A DNA stretch of 7,288 nt from an uncultured Bacilli bacterium (GTDB lineage Bacteria; Bacillota_I; Bacilli_A; RFN20; CAG-826): positions 1 through 7,288 of the forward strand of contig CAKPAV010000083.1 in NCBI GenBank assembly GCA_934133115.1, in the 5' to 3' direction. The position numbers and the translations under genes are program-made. The notes under the pieces were generated by a model. That model was not told the origin of the DNA. It was given only the letters and a program-made list of their open reading frames with translations, and did not search any database. Below, one piece after another: positions 1 to 7,288 of the stretch (within the stretch, counting starts at the first letter, position 1; each line of letters begins with the position of its first letter).

Positions 1-1676
1 TTATTAATCTCTTCAAGATTACCATTTGACACAAGAGCGGAATATTTAACTGCTCCGCCACCCATTGGCCTTTCAAAGATTATTTGTTCTTTAATTAAAC
101 CATCAGCGATTGAACTAGCGTTACCTGGAGTAATATCTGTTCCCTCAAATGCCATTCCTAAATTCTTCTTATTAGGAATAAATAGAGCAACCGAATCCCC
201 TACTTTCTCATTAATAGCTTGAAGCAATAATATAGTCTTTAACACACGTTTTTGCTTGGTCATTAAATTATGGGATTCTGTTCTCCCATAAACATCAAGA
301 ATCATTCTTGTTTGTGGAGCTAACTGATCTCTTCCTTTTTCATAGAAGAAATCCCAAAGCAAATCTACTGTTAATAGATTTTCATCGTCTTCTGGTCCAT
401 AGTTATCAATAAACCATTGGAATCCTTTTATCTCATCTCCCCTATCATTTTTGATAAAGTCAAACATACTTCTTTGGTTTGAGTCAAATGCAGAAGCAAT
501 ATGTTTCAATACCAAAGCAGCATATGGATGAATTGGCAAAACGCCTTTTAATTCTTTATCACCAATTTTAGCTGTCCTTTTTACTTCTTCTCTAGAGTCA
601 TGAGTTTCATCATATAAAGATTCAATAATTTCATCCCAATCTTTCAAGATTGCTGGATCATCCTTTTTTTGCATTGCATGGCCAGTCAAGATAAAGGCCA
701 TGTTATCAGGTAATTCTATTGAACAATGTGGAGCGATAAATCTTCCGTTTATTTTTGTTTTTAAATCGCTCTTTGAGCTTTCAAAGAAAATGTCTGATTT
801 ATGAGTAACTATAACGAAGTAAAATGGATAACTTTCACTTAGTTCCGCTAAATATTGGAATCCAGATAGATCGCCTTTGTTAAGACTAAAGTAATCAGAA
901 AATTCATCCCAAATAAATAGGATTGCTTTTAAGTTGTTTCTATCGATTACATCAATAATCCATTCTCTTAAATCTTCTTTTTGTAAAACAAATGGTTTGA
1001 TGCCCTTTTCCTCACCAACCATTGATATTTTTTCAGTTAAATCTTGAATTGCATTTTCATCTGTGTATGTCTTTAAATTATCAAGAAGTGTGTCAGCATC
1101 TGCTCCGCCGAATTTGGTTCTGTAATCCTTTTGGATAATTGTATTGAAATATTGTCTATTAGCAGAATCACTCAACCAATTAATCATGGCCTGCTTGATA
1201 CCTACTTGTCCTGTGTAATCGTAACCATGAGAAATCAAAGATTTGATAATACTTTCTTGTACCAAATTTACAAGAATGTTGTCATTTCTAACATTTGATG
1301 AACCATATCTATGAACTGTTAGAACTTTCTTTTGTTGATTCTTAATGTTGTAAAATTCATTATATAAATCATCGCTTTTGAAAACTGATTTATAATTATT
1401 AAAGTATTCCTTCAATTCATCATTAGAACAATCTAATAACTTCTTTAATGTTAAAACAGCATGCGATTTACCAGTACCATATGCTCCTTCAACCCAAATT
1501 GATAGTTTTTGTTTGCTTGTTAAAACACTCTTGGTTTGTTCCAAAAGCCTAATAAATGACTCATGTGGATAGTATGTTTTCCAATGGTTAGGTTGTGTTT
1601 TTATAACATCTTCATTTACAGCTGGGAAGTAACTTTCATTTATTTGAAAATAATTTCTATATTTATTTGAATTCAT
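1..1676 (-). CDS. P-loop ATPase (SspC-like or BrxC-like), 3' end outside the window
   Basis: An open frame of 558 codons runs from the ATG at 1676 to the window edge with no stop. It encodes an AAA-type ATPase. The Walker A motif GAYGTGKS is at about residues 64-71. Walker B is AILFIWDE at about 251-258, and a sensor-1-like FVIVTHKS follows at about 287-294. A QRSMFDF segment is near 402-408. The start (MNSNKYRNYFQINESYFP) is hydrophilic, with no signal peptide or membrane segment. In Ssp systems the ATPase SspC works with SspB and SspD, and the gene order fits that. BrxC/PglY ATPases of BREX share similar Walker A (GKSHF) and RS-F-F features, so a BrxC-like protein cannot be excluded without the missing end. 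Its strong ribosome binding site and overlap with the previous stop show it belongs to the operon. The last visible residues are NLEEIN, so the length is unknown. Confidence 0.5.
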   Translation of the reverse strand, partial: MNSNKYRNYFQINESYFPAVNEDVIKTQPNHWKTYYPHESFIRLLEQTKSVLTSKQKLSIWVEGAYGTGKSHAVLTLKKLLDCSNDELKEYFNNYKSVFKSDDLYNEFYNIKNQQKKVLTVHRYGSSNVRNDNILVNLVQESIIKSLISHGYDYTGQVGIKQAMINWLSDSANRQYFNTIIQKDYRTKFGGADADTLLDNLKTYTDENAIQDLTEKISMVGEEKGIKPFVLQKEDLREWIIDVIDRNNLKAILFIWDEFSDYFSLNKGDLSGFQYLAELSESYPFYFVIVTHKSDIFFESSKSDLKTKINGRFIAPHCSIELPDNMAFILTGHAMQKKDDPAILKDWDEIIESLYDETHDSREEVKRTAKIGDKELKGVLPIHPYAALVLKHIASAFDSNQRSMFDFIKNDRGDEIKGFQWFIDNYGPEDDENLLTVDLLWDFFYEKGRDQLAPQTRMILDVYGRTESHNLMTKQKRVLKTILLLQAINEKVGDSVALFIPNKKNLGMAFEGTDITPGNASSIADGLIKEQIIFERPMGGGAVKYSALVSNGNLEEIN

Positions 1677-1685
1677 CCTTTTGTG

Positions 1686-1692
1686 CCTCCTT
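1686..1692 (-). promoter_or_regulatory. Ribosome binding site for the P-loop ATPase gene
   Basis: The minus strand reads AAGGAGG, nine bases before the ATG at 1676. It overlaps the TAA stop (1693-1691) of the DUF4007-like frame, which points to translational coupling between the two genes. Confidence 0.5.
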
Positions 1693-2257
1693 AAAACAAT
1701 TCGAGAACATCATCCGATGTTTTATCATTCCTTAAATTGATATTGTCAAGATCTAAGGTAAATGAAACTGAAATTAGGTCAGGATAATTAATTGCTAATC
1801 CCTGTAACACTTTTTCCATTGTCTCCCTATTCAAGCCAAATATCTCTGTTGGACTAATTCCATCACTCTCAATAGAATGATTTAGTAATCTTGTAAGTGA
1901 AAATTGATAATAACTTCCACAGTTTTCCGCAAATTTGTATAGAGCATATAAAACAACTTTTGGATCTGGATCATACCATGCAGTTCTAAATATCTCAGGG
2001 TTCTTTTTATCTGATTTTTCTACAGTTCCCATTCCGACTTTACTAAAGCTCAAATCTAAAAGTCTTGAATAGGCTCTAAATATATCATTCGCTGCTCTTT
2101 CATTTGTACAGTTCTCATTTTCTAATAGTTTAGATACTATATATTGCTTATTTAATATTTCATTGAAACTAATATTCTTGATATACCAATTGACTTCTGG
2201 TGTATATGCTAAATTAGTCAACATCAAAGCCCATGATGATTCATTATCCAACCCCAT
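1691..2257 (-). CDS. 3' part of a DUF4007-like protein (SspB-like), separated by a frameshift
   Basis: These 188 residues are the C-terminal part of a DUF4007-like protein. Reconstructed across the frameshift, the domain runs from M519 at 2457 (26 residues) through 41 codons at 2380-2258 to this segment, about 255 residues, close to usual DUF4007 sizes. Supporting motifs are an N-terminal LNCYSTHAPLIEWFEEFF, like the aromatic 'F.R..W' start of the family, a central WYDPDPKVVLYALYKFAE, and SPTEIFGLNRETMEKVLQGL with a following NYPDLISVSFTLDLDNI. SspB of the phosphorothioation systems is, to my knowledge, a DUF4007 nickase; here that role is inferred. The ATG at 2257 has no Shine-Dalgarno and lies inside the domain, so it is probably not a true start. 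The gene is best read as a frameshifted part of the upstream fusion. The stop at 1693-1691 overlaps the ribosome binding site of the next gene. Confidence 0.5.
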   Translation of the reverse strand: MGLDNESSWALMLTNLAYTPEVNWYIKNISFNEILNKQYIVSKLLENENCTNERAANDIFRAYSRLLDLSFSKVGMGTVEKSDKKNPEIFRTAWYDPDPKVVLYALYKFAENCGSYYQFSLTRLLNHSIESDGISPTEIFGLNRETMEKVLQGLAINYPDLISVSFTLDLDNINLRNDKTSDDVLELF

Positions 2258-2316
2258 ATCGTCAATTATATGAGCAGTTTTTGAAAGTTTACCTTCATCT
2301 AGTAAATTTGCATGTT

Positions 2317-4011
2317 TTAAGAATGTTGTAAAAAATTCGACCTTTGGGCCATTAATAGAAGGCGATACAAAGAACTCTTCTTTTTGTCAAAGAATTCCTC
2401 AAACCATTCAATTAAAGGTGCATGTGTTGAATAACAGTTTAAACTCTTTGTCTTCATTTTATTATCTCCTTTTGGCAATTCCAATGACTTATAAATTAAG
2501 CAACCTCTGTCAACTTTATGACATTGCGTGCAGTGATGACATTCGTCTGATATGTGAACTTGACCATTTTCCATTTTAATAAACCCGTTATGACAATCAG
2601 CTGCACATTCTCTACAACCAATGCAACATGCTGCTTTATGAAAAACGTTTTTCAAAAATTTAACAAATACAGCGTCTTTTTTAGATAACTCATTAGGAAT
2701 GATGACATCATAACCATTTTCATTTTTCTTAACTTCAAAAGAGTAAACATTTCCTCTATATGAGATATCATAAGGACTCGAATCGTTAACTAAAACGCCA
2801 ACAGTTTTTATCCATTCTTTCCAGTCAGTTTTAGGATTGGTTATATGTAGAACTTGATATTTAGAAAGATTTTCTTCTTTACATCCTATTTTTATACTAA
2901 CATCTCTGCCATTCATTCTGGCCTTCCATCCAGTATTCTCTAAAAACTCATCTAATCGATCACCAGTAAATTTGTCTTTATAAAGTTCTTTTATGATTTC
3001 TATAAACTTGTCGTATTCTTCTCTATAACAAGTCCTTCTAAAGAATGAATTTTTTTCAGAAACCATTGGACATACTAGACACCCTGCTCGACTATTGCCT
3101 TTCTTATAACAATCATTTATTGGTAATTCTCTAGAATAAATGTATATGTATAGTTCTGCAGAATTCCAGTCCAATATTGGGTTGCAACTCAACTGTCCTT
3201 TATGTTTTTCGCCAACTCCAATATAATCATAATCACTTCTAGCAACACTTTCACTTGCTCTGACACCAACAAAAGCCATTCCTGTAAAATTAGCTTTTCC
3301 TGTAACTTCTCTAAGAAGTAATATTTGTGGAGCTGTTTTATGGACACTACAACACCATCTCGTAACCGTAGCTGGTGGTCCAAAGTTTTTCCACGATTCT
3401 AATGGATTTAGGTGAGATTTAGATTTTAATATCTCTATATCCTCTTTCTTACAGATATTCTCTATCTTATCAACCAACTTGTATGTATCAGGAAACTCCA
3501 TTCCTGTATTACCAAATAACACTTTAAATTCGTTGTGTGGTAATGCTCTTCTAACAATATCAAATGTAACAATAGAGTCCTTCCCTCCGCTAAATGCAAC
3601 ATAATAAATATCTACTTTCTTTCGATATTTTAAGTACGTTTTATATGTTTCCTTTATGGTATACTGAGCCAACTGATCCATTATCGTTTTATTCTTCTCT
3701 ACCATTTTCTTTATATCGACAAAACGCAGTTTATCACCATTAGGTTCAGGATCTTCTATTATAACAATTTCTGGTGCAGTACACATTGTTCCACCTTTTG
3801 TTTTTGCAACAAGTCTACCTCTATAGAAATAATTATTTGCTTCTGCCCACATATATGGATAAGTATCATCTTTGTCGTATTTCCAATATTTATCAAAACC
3901 TAATATATCTAATTCCTTATAATAAACAGGTCTTGGCTCCTTGCTCATTTGCAATGGAGTGCTATTCAACAATATACCGCCTGTCTCTTCATCCCATTCA
4001 TATGAATACAT
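2317..4011 (-). CDS. PAPS-reductase-family PP-loop protein with ferredoxin-like domain (SspD/DndC-like), running into a frameshifted DUF4007 region
   Basis: The protein probably activates a target with ATP and transfers sulfur, as SspD or DndC do in DNA phosphorothioation. That role is inferred from the family and neighbours. An N-terminal domain (1-100) carries conserved-looking aromatic and WAEANNYFYRG segments. The PP-loop SGGKDS is at 141-146. A Cys pair at 220-221 (RWCCSVHK) and Cys311/Cys314 (GCLVCP) match the CC...CxxC set that binds an Fe-S cluster in APS reductases and DndC. A ferredoxin-like domain at 459-504 has C463-x2-C466-x2-C469-x3-C473 and C491-x2-C494-x2-C497-x6-C504. The PAPS-reductase part appears to end near residue 518. 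The frame then continues without a stop into the start of a DUF4007-like domain (from M519) and leaves it after about residue 544. The last 20 residues (545-564) look like out-of-frame translation. Start: ATG at 4011 with an AAGGAGGT site. DndC proper lacks this ferredoxin tail, so an SspD-like assignment is preferred; BREX type-4 BrxP is an alternative. Confidence 0.5.
   Translation of the reverse strand: MYSYEWDEETGGILLNSTPLQMSKEPRPVYYKELDILGFDKYWKYDKDDTYPYMWAEANNYFYRGRLVAKTKGGTMCTAPEIVIIEDPEPNGDKLRFVDIKKMVEKNKTIMDQLAQYTIKETYKTYLKYRKKVDIYYVAFSGGKDSIVTFDIVRRALPHNEFKVLFGNTGMEFPDTYKLVDKIENICKKEDIEILKSKSHLNPLESWKNFGPPATVTRWCCSVHKTAPQILLLREVTGKANFTGMAFVGVRASESVARSDYDYIGVGEKHKGQLSCNPILDWNSAELYIYIYSRELPINDCYKKGNSRAGCLVCPMVSEKNSFFRRTCYREEYDKFIEIIKELYKDKFTGDRLDEFLENTGWKARMNGRDVSIKIGCKEENLSKYQVLHITNPKTDWKEWIKTVGVLVNDSSPYDISYRGNVYSFEVKKNENGYDVIIPNELSKKDAVFVKFLKNVFHKAACCIGCRECAADCHNGFIKMENGQVHISDECHHCTQCHKVDRGCLIYKSLELPKGDNKMKTKSLNCYSTHAPLIEWFEEFFDKKKSSLYRLLLMAQRSNFLQHS
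2378..2388 (-). other. Frameshift site in an A-run splitting the PAPS-reductase/DUF4007 fusion
   Basis: The minus strand reads GAC AAA AAG AAG, with five As at 2385-2381. In the current frame the protein continues as KSSLYRLLLMAQ and stops at 2317. Shifting back one base after the second Lys gives EEFFVSPSINGPKVEFF, which runs without a stop for 41 codons into the downstream 188-residue frame. One extra A (six As) would give DKKEEFF and restore a continuous protein. A natural deletion or a homopolymer sequencing error fits best. Programmed -1 slippage is possible but weak, because the heptamer is C AAA AAG and not A AAA AAG. Confidence 0.5.
2465..2470 (-). promoter_or_regulatory. Internal ribosome binding site ahead of the DUF4007-like part
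   Basis: The minus strand reads AAAAGGAGA here, seven bases before an in-frame ATG at 2457 (residue M519 of the PAPS-reductase frame). It could let the DUF4007-like region be made separately as well as fused. It could also be chance, since these bases encode the peptide PKGD, which may be conserved for protein reasons. Confidence 0.5.
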
Positions 4012-4017
4012 GGTGCC

Positions 4018-4025
4018 ACCTCCTT
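4018..4025 (-). promoter_or_regulatory. Strong ribosome binding site for the PAPS-reductase gene
   Basis: On the minus strand this reads AAGGAGGT, six bases before the ATG at 4011. It abuts the TAA stop of the upstream 1076-residue gene (4028-4026). This fixes the start of the PAPS-reductase gene and indicates co-transcription, with likely translational coupling. Confidence 0.5.
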
Positions 4026-7000
4026 TTAAATTTTCGCCTTGCCAATGAGTAGATCAATATTTTTGAATTTTCTTGTCAAAATATAGTCATTTTCTTGAAG
4101 GTACTCAAAGGCTTTCTCTTTATTAAATAATCTATTTTCTTTGATAACGTCAACTATTAAATCGTCAAAGCTATCGTAAGCATCTTTTCTTATTATTGCA
4201 CCTACTGGTTTCTCTTTATTAAATGCAGCGTTTATAGTTGCAAACTTCTTACTTTCGGAGAATAAATATCCTTCCAAAACATAATAGTTCCACGGATATT
4301 GCAAAGTAGGAAATTCAATAAAGTTAATAACATCTAAATAAGATATATATTTCCCACTACAATAATTCAAAATTGCATTATCAATTTTCTCAACATCAAA
4401 ATTAATTAAATCACGTCTTAAGTATGTATCGGCATTAACTCTTATTGAAACTTCAAAAACAGCATAGTAATCAATATAAGTTTTGTGAATTGAATCTCTG
4501 AAAGTTTCAAGTTCTTCAAGAGTGAATTTTTCTCTATTTCGACAAAATTCTCTATATAATTCCTTAACATCAATTTTTCTGTCTGGTTCGCTTATTACAT
4601 CACCTTTAAAGCTAAACTCATCATCTAGCCACAATTTGATAGCGTTTTTGAAACCGAGATCAGTAACTTCTGGATTCAATTCTAATAATTCAGGTATCTC
4701 TTCTACAATGAATTTATATAATTCTGTACCGCTTACCTGATCATTTAATTTGATCTTTTCTTTTAGATAATCTCTTATCTGATTCAATTGTTCATCTTCA
4801 ATTTGGAAGATGTCTTTATAAAAATATGATTTACCTCTATAATTAACAACAAAGTCTCTATCTCTTAGCATCTCATCAATTGCTTGAGGTGTTACATTTG
4901 GCAATTTAGAATAGATTTCAGATAGTTCCATTGGATGTCCAGTATTTATGAAAACATCTATTAAGTCTTGTTTAAAATCAACCGACTCACCAAATTTAGA
5001 TAAATATTCGCTATCGAATTTATATACGCCAGCAAACATGAATTTCAAATACTTCTTTAGCATATCAACACTGAAATCAGCATTTAATTTGTCCGCAAAG
5101 TTATCATAAATAACTGAATAATAGATAACTGAACTAATATTGCCTAAATTCTTATCAATAAATTGTTTTATGCTAGTGTGTGTTTCTTCATCTATGATCG
5201 ATGGCAAATAAATTTTTCCCTCACTACAGAAGCCAATCGTTAATAGTTCCTCTTTATATTGCTCTTCAGTATCATCAAAATCCTTACCATTCAATTCAGA
5301 GTATGCTCTCTTAAATTTTCTTTTGCGCATTTCGTTTTCATAAGCAAATCCATCTGAGAAGTATTCTTCTAAAACTTTTCTATAATCGGGATACATATTT
5401 AAACGTTCTTCAACGAGTAGCATCTCACCATTATTGGAATTAGAAATGATAGGCTTTATAATTTTCTTGCCTTCTAGAGCATCTCCTAGTGTTTGTCCGT
5501 TTTCGGTTTTCCATTCAACATTTCCGTTTGCACTTCTAGCTAATATATGCTTAGCTGCGGTTGACGAAGAATTAAATACATAATCTCTCAAGAACTTACC
5601 ATCTTTTATCACACCACTTAATTGAAGCTCTCTTCTTTTTTCTCTTTCATTATCACTAAATGATGTCCCATGATTAATAACATAATTGGAGCCTGCAAGA
5701 ACTTTATACTTTCCATTTTCTATAATCATTTGAGCAGATATACCATCTTTTGTTCTAATATAGAAAGCCTGATTCTCGTATCTTATGCCTGGACTTGTCT
5801 TTTTTTCATCTTTTGACTTTTCTTCAATTATAAAAGCTTTATATCTATTCAATGCATACCAAATCCATTTTGCATCATCATCTGGCAAACCATTCACCTT
5901 TGTTTTTATAAATGTCATTAGTTGAGACAAGTCATTTATATTGGTAATTGAATAAACATTTTTAATACTTGATGTAGACTCATTTAAGATATCATTAACA
6001 TCACGAATTAAATCAATACACCTTTGAGCGTGTTTTGCAGCTCTATATGCCTTTCCATCGGTTTTATGGTTTTCAATATAACTATCTTCTATAAAAGAAT
6101 AGAAATCGACTTCTGACATAGCAATTGTATATTTTTTGTCTTTGTTTTCAGATTGATTATTATTTGTTCCAATTACTTGTTTATGAGCTTCATATAAAAT
6201 TCTTTCAAATTCTTCTCTATTGTTCTTATAAATATTTGCAACGGCATCAAACATTGCGGTTCTATGCATAGCTGAACGGTCAGGATAGAATGATAAAGCT
6301 ATGTTAGAAAGTTGAATATTCATGCCGTTAAGATTTCTAAATTTGTCATCTATTTTTTGACCATTGTGAATCGCACGTGTTCTTAAGTCGTTTGAAAGTT
6401 TTGACAATATTTCGCTTTTATTTCCTTCGTTATTTTCTATTTTCCAGAATGCCTCAATTAATAAAGCGGTCTCAAATTTATCCCATCCCACACGAGTAGT
6501 TGAACTTGATTCTTCTTTTTTGGCCTCTGGAACTATCTTATTCTCATAATCTTGCTTAGAAATGTCTTCGCATGTTGGATGAATTAGTTGAATTGTTTTA
6601 ATACCTATCAATTCGTCATCAAATTTAATTTTTACGGTGTTGGCTTCTTTTGCAACTATAATTCCAAAACCAAATTTTAAATGATAAACAAATCCAATAT
6701 CATCTTCTTTATCGACGGAAAGCATCATTTCATTTTGATTCTTAGCAAAATAATCATTAACTTCATCAACAGCTTCAAACACATCATCTAAATCTATTTT
6801 CTCGTCACTTAATGAGAACGTCTTGTTAATTTTGGTGAATTTTAAGTTGAATTTGCTATCAGAATAGAACCTTAATCTTTCACCAGTTAATTTAACTCCA
6901 ATAATTGATACACGAATATCTAAAGTTAAATCTGGTGTTTTTGACAATGCATATTTATATATTTCATAAAATTTCCTTGTGGCATCATAATCATTGAAGA

Positions 7001-7256
7001 ACTTATATATATCGGCTGTCTCCCCTGTTTTAAATGATTCATCATCAGAAAAATCTTCTACGTCATGATTATTATCGTTGTTTACTTCTGCAGCGTTTTC
7101 AATATACACATTTTTTAAGAACACTTGGTAATGTTTACTTAAAGAAACAAACTGCTTATAAGTTTTCTTGTCTTTTTTCTTAAATTTTTTGTCTAAAATA
7201 ATTTTGTTTCTTAAGTCACTATAAATCTTGGGATCGGTAATTTCCCAAACGTTCAT
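4026..7256 (-). CDS. Large multidomain protein with DUF4357-like domain, putative DNA-modification/defence partner
   Basis: This 1076-residue protein belongs to no family I can name as a whole. Residues 20-35 are lysine-rich and 59-75 are an Asn/Asp-rich linker. Residues about 187-223 (YHLKFGFGIIV, then KIKFDDELIGIK) resemble an SH3/Tudor-like fold. Residues 257-320 (WDKFETALLIEAFW, then a run ending FRNLNGMNIQL) resemble a domain often found beside HNH nucleases. Residues about 505-600 look like DUF4357: AGSNYV, RRELQLSGVI, then the core SSSTAAKHILARSANG and a W-K-x3-G. The C-terminal half, about 690-1076, is helical, with a possible winged helix near 764-815. I see no Walker A, HNH, GIY-YIG or clear PD-(D/E)xK motif. 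It sits 14 bp upstream of the PAPS-reductase gene, so a role in the same system is inferred. The ATG at 7256 has no good Shine-Dalgarno, and the frame stays open to the window edge, so the true start may lie outside. Confidence 0.5.
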   Translation of the reverse strand: MNVWEITDPKIYSDLRNKIILDKKFKKKDKKTYKQFVSLSKHYQVFLKNVYIENAAEVNNDNNHDVEDFSDDESFKTGETADIYKFFNDYDATRKFYEIYKYALSKTPDLTLDIRVSIIGVKLTGERLRFYSDSKFNLKFTKINKTFSLSDEKIDLDDVFEAVDEVNDYFAKNQNEMMLSVDKEDDIGFVYHLKFGFGIIVAKEANTVKIKFDDELIGIKTIQLIHPTCEDISKQDYENKIVPEAKKEESSSTTRVGWDKFETALLIEAFWKIENNEGNKSEILSKLSNDLRTRAIHNGQKIDDKFRNLNGMNIQLSNIALSFYPDRSAMHRTAMFDAVANIYKNNREEFERILYEAHKQVIGTNNNQSENKDKKYTIAMSEVDFYSFIEDSYIENHKTDGKAYRAAKHAQRCIDLIRDVNDILNESTSSIKNVYSITNINDLSQLMTFIKTKVNGLPDDDAKWIWYALNRYKAFIIEEKSKDEKKTSPGIRYENQAFYIRTKDGISAQMIIENGKYKVLAGSNYVINHGTSFSDNEREKRRELQLSGVIKDGKFLRDYVFNSSSTAAKHILARSANGNVEWKTENGQTLGDALEGKKIIKPIISNSNNGEMLLVEERLNMYPDYRKVLEEYFSDGFAYENEMRKRKFKRAYSELNGKDFDDTEEQYKEELLTIGFCSEGKIYLPSIIDEETHTSIKQFIDKNLGNISSVIYYSVIYDNFADKLNADFSVDMLKKYLKFMFAGVYKFDSEYLSKFGESVDFKQDLIDVFINTGHPMELSEIYSKLPNVTPQAIDEMLRDRDFVVNYRGKSYFYKDIFQIEDEQLNQIRDYLKEKIKLNDQVSGTELYKFIVEEIPELLELNPEVTDLGFKNAIKLWLDDEFSFKGDVISEPDRKIDVKELYREFCRNREKFTLEELETFRDSIHKTYIDYYAVFEVSIRVNADTYLRRDLINFDVEKIDNAILNYCSGKYISYLDVINFIEFPTLQYPWNYYVLEGYLFSESKKFATINAAFNKEKPVGAIIRKDAYDSFDDLIVDVIKENRLFNKEKAFEYLQENDYILTRKFKNIDLLIGKAKI

Positions 7257-7288
7257 ATCAAAGCAAACACAAAAAGCTACCTCTATAG

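Noticed and set aside
2378..2388. Programmed -1 ribosomal frameshifting at C AAA AAG
   Set aside because: The P-site triplet does not allow the full canonical A AAA AAG slip, and I could not identify a downstream stem-loop by eye. A one-base deletion or read error is simpler, though slippage is not excluded.
3189..3383. Minus-strand 64-codon open frame
   Set aside because: It sits fully inside the PAPS-reductase gene in another frame, over residues needed for the CC motif region; no independent support.
2317..4011. Assignment as DndC of a DndABCDE system
   Set aside because: The ferredoxin-like tail and adjoining DUF4007-like domain are not DndC features, and no DndB, DndD or DndE partner is visible.
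3774..4052. Plus-strand 92-codon open frame
   Set aside because: It lies antisense to the start of the PAPS-reductase gene, has no convincing ribosome binding site and a composition typical of a shadow frame.
4522..4740. Plus-strand 72-codon open frame
   Set aside because: It is antisense to the 1076-residue gene and Ser/Leu/Asn-rich, as expected from the reverse complement of A/T-rich coding DNA.
1..7288. Mobile element, CRISPR array, tRNA or terminator
   Set aside because: No inverted terminal repeats, transposase motifs, regular direct repeats, tRNA-like cloverleaf or GC-rich hairpin with T-run stood out; gaps between genes are only about 14 bases.

Overview
The window is A/T-rich and densely packed, and every gene I can support lies on the minus strand. 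They are spaced like a single operon, read from high to low coordinates. Three starts have strong AAGGAGG-type Shine-Dalgarno sequences, two of them touching or overlapping the upstream stop codon. Standard codons suffice (TGG encodes Trp). This suggests a low-GC bacterium, most likely one of the Bacillota. I see no rRNA, tRNA, CRISPR array, insertion sequence or clear terminator.

Layout in transcription order: (1) 7256-4026, a large 1076-residue protein of no family I can name as a whole, with an SH3/Tudor-like patch, an FRN-motif domain like those next to HNH nucleases, a DUF4357-like domain and a long helical C-terminal half. (2) 4011-2317, a PP-loop (PAPS-reductase/ATP-pyrophosphatase) enzyme with a cysteine pair, a CxxC and a two-cluster ferredoxin-like domain. 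(3) A DUF4007-like region, 2457-1691, that continues the frame of gene 2 but is split by an apparent one-base deletion in an A-run at 2381-2385. Its 3' piece is the open frame 2257-1691. (4) 1676-1, an AAA-type P-loop ATPase whose 3' end lies beyond the window.

The PAPS-reductase, DUF4007 and P-loop ATPase trio matches the core of the SspB-SspC-SspD DNA phosphorothioation machinery: SspD activates and transfers sulfur, SspB nicks DNA, and SspC is the ATPase. A type-4 BREX locus, which also pairs a PAPS-reductase protein with a large ATPase, is the main alternative. No cysteine desulfurase and no recognised restriction effector lies in the window. The 1076-residue protein therefore stands out as a candidate partner or effector.

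The most notable points are the frameshift that breaks a probable SspD-SspB-like fusion, a well-placed ribosome binding site inside that fusion that could also make the DUF4007 part as a separate protein, and the uncharacterised multidomain protein leading the operon.
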